From positions 1-7,337 of the forward strand of contig CAITEM010000347.1 in assembly GCA_903891395.1 (NCBI GenBank): DNA of 7,337 bases. The letters are read 5' to 3'. Below, one piece after another: positions 1 through 5,140 of the stretch (its first letter is position 1; each line of letters begins with the position of its first letter). The DNA is from an uncultured Hyphomicrobiales bacterium. Its GTDB lineage: Bacteria > Pseudomonadota > Alphaproteobacteria > Rhizobiales > Xanthobacteraceae. The position numbers and the translations under genes were made by a program. The notes beneath the pieces were generated by a model. It searched no databases. It had not been told where the DNA came from and was given only the letters and a program-made list of their open reading frames with translations.

Positions 1-342
1 ACCGCGTGGACCGGCATTCGCAACCACACCGCCAAGCTCAACATGATGAAGATGCAGAAAGGCGATCGCGGCTTCTTCTATCACTCCAATACCGGCAAGG
101 AGATCGTCGGCATCGTCGAGATCATCAAGACCGCCTATCCCGACCCGACCGCGAAAGCCGGTGAGCCCTGGGTCTGCGTCGATATCAAGGCGATCGAGCC
201 AGTGCCAAAGCCGGTGACGCTCGCCGCGATCAAGGCCGAGCCGAAGCTCGCCGACATTCAATTGCTCCGGCAGTCGCGACTGTCACTGCCGTCGATCACG
301 GATGCGGAATGGAAGTTCGTGTGTAAGATGGGCGGCCTCTGA
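1..342 (+). CDS. EVE domain-containing protein (3' part, start outside window)
   Basis: The reading frame is open from base 1 and ends at TGA 340-342, giving 113 visible residues. The pattern WTGIRNHTAKLNMMKM, then KGDRGFFYHSN, GKEIVGIVEI, a YPDPTA turn and RQSRLSLPSITDAEW is characteristic of EVE-domain proteins (thymocyte nuclear protein 1-like, PUA superfamily). Full-length members are about 135-145 residues, so roughly 25 N-terminal residues lie left of the window; the ATGs at 43 and 46 are internal. EVE domains are beta-barrel folds related to YTH and ASCH domains and are thought to bind modified nucleobases in DNA or RNA; the ligand of this bacterial stand-alone form is not something the sequence reveals. 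No restriction or defence gene is visible beside it; it is followed directly by a palindromic repeat. Family assignment is confident, function is not. Confidence 0.9.
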   Translation, partial: TAWTGIRNHTAKLNMMKMQKGDRGFFYHSNTGKEIVGIVEIIKTAYPDPTAKAGEPWVCVDIKAIEPVPKPVTLAAIKAEPKLADIQLLRQSRLSLPSITDAEWKFVCKMGGL

Positions 343-344
343 TC

Positions 345-445
345 GTCATTCCGGGGCGCGAGTGAAGCGAGCGGACCCGGAATCCAGAGGCTTCAAAGAT
401 TTTTTCTGGATTCCGGGTTCGCGCTAACGCGCGCCCCGGAATGAC
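345..445. repeat. Long imperfect palindrome (intergenic repeat element)
   Basis: Outer arms 345-360 (GTCATTCCGGGGCGCG) and 430-445 are perfect 16-bp reverse complements. Inner arms 375-387 (ACCCGGAATCCAG) and 406-418 are perfect 13-bp reverse complements, with an AT-rich loop containing a run of six T. The stretches between the arms pair only partly. The element starts two bases after the EVE stop codon and ends five bases before the ribosome binding site of the next gene. Dispersed palindromes with this CATTCCGGGGCGCG / GGATTCCGGGTTCGC signature are, from general knowledge, common between genes in Bradyrhizobium-like genomes. It could fold as a cruciform or as an RNA hairpin that stops or protects the upstream transcript. 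Only one copy is in this window, so repetitiveness itself cannot be shown here. Confidence 0.8.
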
Positions 446-463
446 AAGTGAGGGAGAAAGCAA

Positions 464-889
464 ATGGGCCACACCATGAACTGGGCAAGCGTATTGTCGG
501 CCGCCATCGCGGCGTGGATTTTCGGCGCGATCTACTACACCACGCTCGGCAAGGTCTGGATGGCCGCGCAGGGCAAGACCGCGGAATCCTGCAAGGCAGA
601 ATTCGACGCCAAGTCGGGCGTGGCGAAATTTACGCCCTTTGTGCTGTCGTTCATCGGCGCGCTGATCACGGGCGCGGTGCTGTACGGCATCCTGACGCAC
701 AGCGGCCTGTGGAGCTGGCACGCCGGCATGGTCACCGGCGCGTTCTGCTGGTTCGGCTTCGTGCTGACGACCGTTGTCATCAACAACGCCTATGCCGGAC
801 GCAAGGTCATGCTGTCGGTCATCGACAGCGCCCACTGGCTCGGCGTCCTCCTGATCATCGGCAGCATTGTCGGCTGGATGGGGCCCTAA
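464..889 (+). CDS. DUF1761 family membrane protein
   Basis: A 141-residue hydrophobic protein with four predicted membrane helices at about residues 7-27, 57-78, 88-107 and 123-140. The opening MNWASVLSAAIAAWIFGAIYY and the later FCWFGFVLTTVVINNAYAG segment fit the DUF1761 family, whose members are small four-helix inner-membrane proteins of unknown role. Between helices 1 and 2 is a charged stretch of about 28 residues containing one Cys. The start at 464 is preceded by AGGGAG (451-456) at a 7-base spacing; a second ATG at 476 has no comparable site. The gene lies between a palindromic repeat, which leaves little room for a promoter of its own, and acs, whose start is 148 bp downstream. Whether it is cotranscribed with acs cannot be told. 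No function is proposed. Confidence 0.82.
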   Translation: MGHTMNWASVLSAAIAAWIFGAIYYTTLGKVWMAAQGKTAESCKAEFDAKSGVAKFTPFVLSFIGALITGAVLYGILTHSGLWSWHAGMVTGAFCWFGFVLTTVVINNAYAGRKVMLSVIDSAHWLGVLLIIGSIVGWMGP

Positions 890-902
890 ACCCTCGCCGG
901 CA

Positions 903-916
903 TTGATATTTCTCAA
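903..916. promoter_or_regulatory. FNR/FixK-type palindrome upstream of acs
   Basis: TTGAT-ATTT-CTCAA contains a perfect TTGA-N6-TCAA dyad, extended by A902/T917. It differs by one base from the FNR consensus TTGAT-N4-ATCAA and matches the core of rhizobial FixK sites. It lies 14 bp after the DUF1761 stop codon and is centred at 909.5, about 75 bp upstream of the transcription start implied by the CATAAT element at 973-978. E. coli acs is known to be activated by CRP and FNR, which makes the location sensible. Binding is inferred. Confidence 0.45.
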
Positions 917-948
917 TCCGCACGCGACCAAAGTTTGACGCCGCAGCC

Positions 949-978
949 TTGTCGCCTGCGGCGCTGCCGTCGCATAAT
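949..978 (+). promoter_or_regulatory. Candidate sigma70-type promoter of acs
   Basis: TTGTCG (949-954) and CATAAT (973-978) are separated by 18 bp; they match the -35 and -10 consensus at 4/6 and 5/6 positions. Transcription would start near 985, giving a leader of about 53 nt. A small inverted repeat, CCGCAG (941-946) / CTGCGG (956-961), brackets the -35 element. A TTGACG at 935-940 is too far from any -10-like sequence to be used with it. Confidence 0.35.
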
Positions 979-1037
979 GGACCCAACAAAGAGGCATAAG
1001 CATCCGCGCCGTTCCGCGCGGGCTGGGAGGAGTTGCG

Positions 1038-2987
1038 ATGTCCGACAAGGTCTATGACGTTCCGTCCGAGTGGCAGAAGCGCGCCTACATCGACGACGCC
1101 AAGTATCAGGCGATGTACGCGGCCTCCGTCGCCGATCCGGACACGTTCTGGGGCGAGCAGGCCAAGCGCATCACCTGGTCGAAGCCCTTCACCAAGGTGA
1201 AGAACACCTCCTACGCGCCCGGCAACATTTCGATCAAATGGTTCGAGGACGGCAAGCTCAACGCCTGCTTCAACTGCGTCGATCGTCACGTCGAGAAGCG
1301 CGGCGACCAGGTCGCGCTGATCTGGGAAGGCGACGATCCGAAGCAAGACAAGACCGTCACCTACAAGCAATTGCACGCCGAGGTGCAGAAGTTCGCCAAC
1401 GTCCTCAAGAAGCAGGGCGTCAAGAAAGGCGACCGCGTCACCATCTATTTGCCGATGATTCTGGAAGCGGCTTACGCCATCCTCGCCTGCGCGCGCATCG
1501 GCGCGGTGCACTCGGTGATCTTCGGTGGCTTCTCGCCGGATTCGATCGCCGGCCGTGTCGAGGATTGCCAATCCGACATCATCGTCACGTCCGATGAAGG
1601 CATCCGCGGCGGTCGCAAGATTCCGCTCAAAGCCAACGTCGACGCCGCCTGCGAGAAGGCGCCGGTCAGATGCGTGATCGTCGTCAAGCACACCGGCTCG
1701 GCCGTTACCATGAAAGCCGGCCGCGACGTCTATTACGACGACATCGCCAAGACCGTGGCGGCCGACTGCCCATGCGAAGAGATGAACGCGGAAGACCCGC
1801 TGTTTATTCTCTACACCTCGGGCTCGACCGGAAAGCCGAAGGGCGTGCTGCACACCACCGGCGGCTACATGGTCTACACCTCGATCACGCATCAATACGT
1901 GTTCGATTATCACGACGGCGATATCTACTGGTGCACCGCCGACGTCGGCTGGGTCACCGGCCACAGTTACATTCTCTACGGGCCGCTCTCGAACGGCGCT
2001 ATCTCGCTGATGTTCGAGGGCGTGCCGAACGACCCACCGAATTCACGCTTCTGGGAAGTCATCGATAAGCACAAGCTCAACACCTTCTACACCGCGCCGA
2101 CCGCGATCCGCGCGCTGATGCAGGCGGGCAACGACCCGGTGACGAAGACATCGCGCAAAAGCCTGCGCCTGCTCGGCTCAGTCGGCGAACCGATCAATCC
2201 GGAAGCCTGGGAGTGGTACTATCACGTCGTCGGCGACGGCCGTTGCCCGATCGTCGATACTTGGTGGCAGACCGAGACCGGCGGCATTCTCATCACGCCG
2301 CTGCCGGGCGCGACCAAGCTCAAACCGGGCTCCGCGACGCGGCCGTTCTTCGGCATCCAGCCGCAGATCGTCGACGCCGAGGGCAAACCGCTCGAAGGCG
2401 CGACCTCGGGCAATCTCTGCATCCTCGACTCGTGGCCAGGACAAATGCGCTCGGTCTATGGCGACCACGAGCGCTTCGAGCAGACCTATTTCTCGACCTA
2501 CAAGGGCAAATACTTCACCGGCGACGGCTGCCGCCGCGACGAAGACGGCTACTACTGGATCACCGGCCGCGTCGACGACGTCATCAACGTCTCGGGACAC
2601 CGTCTCGGCACCGCCGAGGTCGAAAGCGCGCTGGTGGCGCACCCGAAAGTCTCCGAAGCCGCCGTCGTCGGCTATCCGCACGACATCAAGGGCCAGGGCA
2701 TCTACGCTTATGTCACCCTGATGGCCGGCGAAAAGCCGAGCGAGGAACTGCGCAAGGAGCTGGTCGGCTGGGTGCGCAAGGAGATCGGCCCCTTCGCTTC
2801 ACCGGATCTCATCCAGTTCTCGCCCGGCCTGCCGAAGACGCGTTCGGGCAAGATCATGCGCCGCATCCTGCGCAAGATCGCCGAGGACGAATACGGCAGC
2901 TTGGGCGATACCTCGACGCTGGCCGACCCGGCTGTCGTGGACGATCTGGTGAACAACCGGCAGAATAAGAAAGTGGCGAAGGTCTGA
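1038..2987 (+). CDS. acs: Acetyl-CoA synthetase (acetate--CoA ligase, AMP-forming)
   Basis: Acs converts acetate, ATP and CoA to acetyl-CoA, AMP and PPi in the cytoplasm, through an acetyl-AMP intermediate. The 649 residues are full length for the family. The phosphate-binding motif YTSGSTGKPKG is at 259-269. DTWWQTETGG is at 407-416, with W410 matching the Trp that limits the acyl pocket to acetate (Salmonella W414); V306 and T307 match V310 and T311 there. YFTGD is at 492-496, and GRVDDVINVSGHRLGT at 510-525 contains the domain-hinge Asp at 513. PKTRSGK at 599-605 ends in K605, equivalent to the Salmonella lysine (K609) whose acetylation switches the enzyme off. GGGAGGAG at 1025-1032 precedes the ATG by 5 bases. 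No Pat-like acetyltransferase, CobB deacetylase or acetate permease gene is nearby. Numbering alignment to Salmonella is a constant offset of 4 at the sites checked. Identification is secure. Confidence 0.97.
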   Translation: MSDKVYDVPSEWQKRAYIDDAKYQAMYAASVADPDTFWGEQAKRITWSKPFTKVKNTSYAPGNISIKWFEDGKLNACFNCVDRHVEKRGDQVALIWEGDDPKQDKTVTYKQLHAEVQKFANVLKKQGVKKGDRVTIYLPMILEAAYAILACARIGAVHSVIFGGFSPDSIAGRVEDCQSDIIVTSDEGIRGGRKIPLKANVDAACEKAPVRCVIVVKHTGSAVTMKAGRDVYYDDIAKTVAADCPCEEMNAEDPLFILYTSGSTGKPKGVLHTTGGYMVYTSITHQYVFDYHDGDIYWCTADVGWVTGHSYILYGPLSNGAISLMFEGVPNDPPNSRFWEVIDKHKLNTFYTAPTAIRALMQAGNDPVTKTSRKSLRLLGSVGEPINPEAWEWYYHVVGDGRCPIVDTWWQTETGGILITPLPGATKLKPGSATRPFFGIQPQIVDAEGKPLEGATSGNLCILDSWPGQMRSVYGDHERFEQTYFSTYKGKYFTGDGCRRDEDGYYWITGRVDDVINVSGHRLGTAEVESALVAHPKVSEAAVVGYPHDIKGQGIYAYVTLMAGEKPSEELRKELVGWVRKEIGPFASPDLIQFSPGLPKTRSGKIMRRILRKIAEDEYGSLGDTSTLADPAVVDDLVNNRQNKKVAKV

Positions 2988-2988
2988 C

Positions 2989-3014
2989 CACATTCCAGCT
3001 TGCGCGGGAATGTG
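2989..3014 (+). terminator. Hairpin just after acs, possible terminator
   Basis: CACATTCC (2989-2996) and GGAATGTG (3007-3014) form a perfect 8-bp stem with a 10-base loop that can add two G-C pairs. It starts two bases after the acs stop codon. No T-run follows, so it may act in Rho-dependent termination or protect the mRNA 3' end rather than be a classical intrinsic terminator. Confidence 0.4.
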
Positions 3015-3142
3015 CGGAGGCTATCGACTCCCATCTGCATTATATTCACAATCCCTTGAACCTCGGTGCCGGGCCGGGCGACGAAGCTTTGTTGCTCGCA
3101 TATTATTGCTCATAGGGGGGCCGGGCCGTCCGGCTTGAGATC

Positions 3143-3856
3143 ATGCATTCTTTCACCCGCCGCGGCTTTGCGCTGGCCGGCATCACCGTGCTCGCGGTTT
3201 TCTTGTCCGGCTGCGGCGACAACGAGCCGGAACAGCGCAAGGCCTTCATCGCCTTCCTGCAGACACGCATCGTCGACAAGGCGGGCGTTCACGTCCCCCA
3301 ACTCACCGACGACGAGAAAAATTCATTCGGGCCTTATGTCGACCATTTCGCCGTGATCACCGCGTTCACGGACAATCCCGAGATGATGGCGACGGGCGCG
3401 AAGATGCAGACGATCACGCAACGCGTCAGCCTCAACTCGATCCAGGATTTGGTCGACCATCGCGCCGATCTCAAGTCGGTCAGTGACGACCTGGCGAAAG
3501 TCCAGGAAACGATGAACCGCGAATTGGCCAAGAGCACGGCGGCGCGCACGGCACTCAAGCAGCCGGATGACCTGAAGGCGGTCTTCGATAAGGCCTTCGA
3601 AAAAGACGTCGCCGCGCCGGTTCGCGCCTTCAACGAAACCTTCCCCATCGTCGCGGATATCGCGGCCGCCGGCATCAAGCTCGGCGACTATGTTGATAGC
3701 CACCGCAGCAAGGTCACGATGTCGGGGAGAAGCGTCGGCGGTGAAGATCCGCAGACGGCGAAGGAACTCGATATCTTGGTTAAAAATCTCGCCGCTCAGG
3801 CGCCGCGGTTCCAAGAGGCGCAGCGCCATCTGCGCTCGATTCTGCAGGGAAGTTGA
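3143..3856 (+). CDS. DUF3053 (YiaF-like) lipoprotein
   Basis: A 237-residue predicted lipoprotein. Its N-terminus carries a hydrophobic segment (about residues 9-22) and the lipobox LSGC with Cys at 24, followed by GDNEPEQRKAFIAFLQTRI. The blocks QRKAFIAFLQ and ALKQPDDLKAVFDKAFEK closely resemble E. coli YiaF as remembered, placing it in the DUF3053 family, whose function is unknown. The body is rich in helix-forming residues. The residue after the lipidated Cys is Gly, and position +3 is Asp, so there is no simple inner-membrane retention signal at +2. TRRGFAL at 5-11 resembles a twin-arginine motif, so Tat rather than Sec export is possible. The ATG at 3143 has only a weak purine stretch upstream; no in-frame alternative start looks better. 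Downstream lie two periplasmic transpeptidases, so an envelope role is a reasonable guess. Confidence 0.85.
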   Translation: MHSFTRRGFALAGITVLAVFLSGCGDNEPEQRKAFIAFLQTRIVDKAGVHVPQLTDDEKNSFGPYVDHFAVITAFTDNPEMMATGAKMQTITQRVSLNSIQDLVDHRADLKSVSDDLAKVQETMNRELAKSTAARTALKQPDDLKAVFDKAFEKDVAAPVRAFNETFPIVADIAAAGIKLGDYVDSHRSKVTMSGRSVGGEDPQTAKELDILVKNLAAQAPRFQEAQRHLRSILQGS

Positions 3857-3890
3857 TCGCGGCGCCGCAGCGCCCGGCACGGACCGGCAT

Positions 3891-3909
3891 TTTCCGGCTT
3901 CCCCGGAAA
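3891..3909 (+). terminator. Hairpin after the DUF3053 gene, terminator-like
   Basis: TTTCCGG (3891-3897) pairs perfectly with CCGGAAA (3903-3909) across a 5-base loop, and the stem is followed by TTT at 3910-3912. It lies about 35 bp beyond the stop codon. The flanking T and A runs mean it could work in either direction. Its right arm can alternatively pair with TTTCCG at 3927-3932. Confidence 0.4.
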
Positions 3910-3990
3910 TTTACGCTAATAGGAGGTTTCCGCTGAGCTTTTGCGCTGCGGGACTACACTCGTACCCGTTAGCATTCCGGGGCGGGTGTC

Positions 3991-4503
3991 ATGGTTCTTG
4001 TGATGAGACGGGCGGTGTTCTTCATCGCCTTTCTGCTGATGTTCGTACTGGTCGCGGCGGCGGTGGCGCATTCCGCCACCAGCGAGCGCAGCCTCGTGGC
4101 GTTCTCAGGCTTCGCGCCCGGCACCATCGTCGTGAAGACCGGCGAACGCAGTTTGTATTTCGTGCTCGATGAACAGCGCGCGTTGCGCTTCCCGGTCGGC
4201 GTCGGCAAAGCCGGCAAGACCTGGACCGGCGTCGCGCAAGTCGAAGGCAAATATGTAAAGCCGGCCTGGCAGGCGCCGGACGAACTCGGCGGCGGCCCCG
4301 TGATCCCCGGCGGCTCCGCTAATAATCCGATGGGCGCCGCGGCGCTCACCATGCGTGGCGGCGAATACGCCATTCACGGCACCAACCGGCCGCAGTCGAT
4401 CGGCGGCTTCGTTTCTTCCGGCTGCATCCGCATGCACAATCGCGATATCGTCGAACTTTATCGCCTGGTCCCGGTCGGCACACCGGTGATTGTCGAAAGA
4501 TGA
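3991..4503 (+). CDS. L,D-transpeptidase (YkuD domain), first of a tandem pair
   Basis: Periplasmic YkuD enzymes form 3-3 cross-links in peptidoglycan or attach proteins to it, using a catalytic cysteine. This 170-residue protein has a signal or anchor segment at about 8-26 (possible cleavage after AVA at 24-26) and then a single YkuD domain with no LysM or other binding module. The active-site pattern is present: HGTN with H129, and SSGCIRMHN with nucleophile C145 and R147. The GVGKAG, GGPVIPGG and NPMGAAAL blocks are also typical. The start at 3991 follows a purine-rich GGGGCGGG; the in-frame ATG at 4003 has no such site. Its stop overlaps the next gene's start by four bases (ATGA, 4500-4503), so the two are very probably translated together. 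The acceptor (peptidoglycan stem or an outer-membrane protein) cannot be read from sequence. Confidence 0.93.
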   Translation: MVLVMRRAVFFIAFLLMFVLVAAAVAHSATSERSLVAFSGFAPGTIVVKTGERSLYFVLDEQRALRFPVGVGKAGKTWTGVAQVEGKYVKPAWQAPDELGGGPVIPGGSANNPMGAAALTMRGGEYAIHGTNRPQSIGGFVSSGCIRMHNRDIVELYRLVPVGTPVIVER

Positions 4504-5000
4504 TCCTTCGCCGGCACCTCCTTAAATTTGTCGCCGCCGCGCTGGCGGTCTTTTCGACGCGTGCCGCGCAGGCGCGCGATGTCGTGCCGCTGGCTGGATA
4601 CAATTACGCGCGCGGCAGCGTCGTGATCTCGACCGGCAGCCGCGCGCTTTATTACGTGCTCGGCAACGGCCAGGCGATCCGCTACCCGGTCGGCGTCGGC
4701 AAAGCCGGCATGGCCTGGCACGGGCGGGCCTTCGTGGCGTTGAAGAAATTGCACCCGGCCTGGAGCATGCCGCCCGAACTCGGCGGCGGCGGCCCGGTCA
4801 TCCCCGGCGGCTCGCCGCAAAATCCGATGGGCGCCGCAGTGCTGGGCCTCGATCACGGCAATTACGCCATTCACGGCACCAACGATCCGTCGTCGATCGG
4901 CGGCTATGTCTCCCATGGCTGCATCAGGATGCACAACGAAGACGTCCTGGATCTGTACCGTCGCGTGCCGATGGGCACCGACGTTTACGTGACAAATTGA
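4500..5000 (+). CDS. L,D-transpeptidase (YkuD domain), second of a tandem pair
   Basis: A 166-residue paralogue of the preceding gene, identical at about 79 of 127 aligned positions (counted by eye), so the pair arose by tandem duplication. The active site is intact: HGTN with H125 and SHGCIRMHN with C141 and R143. The main differences are one extra Gly in GGGGPVIPGG, His instead of Ser before the GC of the active site, and divergent N-termini. The signal sequence begins ILRRHLLKFV, with Arg pair 4-5 and a Lys after the hydrophobic pair, resembling a Tat signal, whereas the first copy looks Sec-type; likely cleavage is near AQA at 23-25. The start codon overlaps the upstream stop (ATGA) and has only a weak GAAAG before it, which supports translational coupling. 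Both catalytic centres being intact argues against redundancy by decay. Confidence 0.93.
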   Translation: MILRRHLLKFVAAALAVFSTRAAQARDVVPLAGYNYARGSVVISTGSRALYYVLGNGQAIRYPVGVGKAGMAWHGRAFVALKKLHPAWSMPPELGGGGPVIPGGSPQNPMGAAVLGLDHGNYAIHGTNDPSSIGGYVSHGCIRMHNEDVLDLYRRVPMGTDVYVTN

Positions 5001-5008
5001 TAGTCACG
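4988..5008 (+). other. Hairpin spanning the end of the second transpeptidase gene
   Basis: CGTGAC (4988-4993) and GTCACG (5003-5008) form a perfect 6-bp stem with a 9-base loop that contains the stop codon. No T-run follows. It may be an mRNA 3'-end structure or a protein-binding dyad for the promoter candidate that overlaps it; the sequence does not decide. Confidence 0.3.
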
Positions 5009-5027
5009 CACGTTCGATATGCATAAT
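4997..5027 (+). promoter_or_regulatory. Candidate promoter for rsmB
   Basis: TTGATA (4997-5002, 5/6 match to -35) and CATAAT (5022-5027, 5/6 match to -10) are 19 bp apart, slightly wide. The -35 element overlaps the upstream stop codon. The area is one of the few AT-rich patches in the window and includes an 8-bp palindrome TATGCATA (5018-5025). A start near 5034 would give a leader of about 107 nt before the ATG at 5141. Confidence 0.35.
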
Positions 5028-5061
5028 TTAAGAACGGCAACCTAAGCGTGAATCAGACGGC

Positions 5062-5128
5062 CGCCGCTAAAGCGGTGCGCCGACAATGTTTTTTGCTTGG
5101 GCCTCGCGACCCAGCCACAATTCGTGGC
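5062..5128 (+). promoter_or_regulatory. Structured leader of rsmB, including hairpin next to the ribosome binding site
   Basis: Two hairpins are visible. The first, 5062-5067 with 5072-5077 (five G-C pairs and one G-T), has a TAAA loop and is followed 11 bases later by six T (5089-5094). The second, GCCAC (5114-5118) with GTGGC (5124-5128), is perfect and ends directly at the ribosome binding site AAGGA (5129-5133). They could affect translation, but no regulator-binding motif is recognised. Confidence 0.3.
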
Positions 5129-5140
5129 AAGGATGGGCGC

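Noticed and set aside
296..1048. A 250-codon minus-strand open frame across the palindrome and the DUF1761 gene
   Set aside because: Part of its translation is simply the palindromic repeat read as protein; the rest is opposite a well-supported membrane protein gene with a good ribosome binding site.
855..1964. A 369-codon minus-strand open frame overlapping the acs promoter and N-terminal half
   Set aside because: No recognisable domain, low-complexity Val/Asp/Ala/Gly-rich translation, and it lies opposite a securely identified acs.
2213..2968. A 251-codon + strand open frame inside acs
   Set aside because: Arg-rich out-of-frame translation typical of a shadow frame; acs covers it completely with conserved catalytic motifs.
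3101..3106. TATTAT as a -10 element for the DUF3053 gene
   Set aside because: No acceptable -35 sequence lies 16-19 bp upstream, so no promoter is called in the 2988-3142 gap.
3921..3935. Small gene starting with CTG after the AGGAGG at 3921
   Set aside because: CTG is a very rare start and the frame runs out of phase into the transpeptidase gene with an Arg-rich, non-conserved translation.
3973..3984. CATTCCGGGGCG before the first transpeptidase, identical to part of the palindrome arm at 347-358
   Set aside because: Only 12 bases match, there is no opposing arm, and a match this short can occur by chance; not called a second repeat copy.
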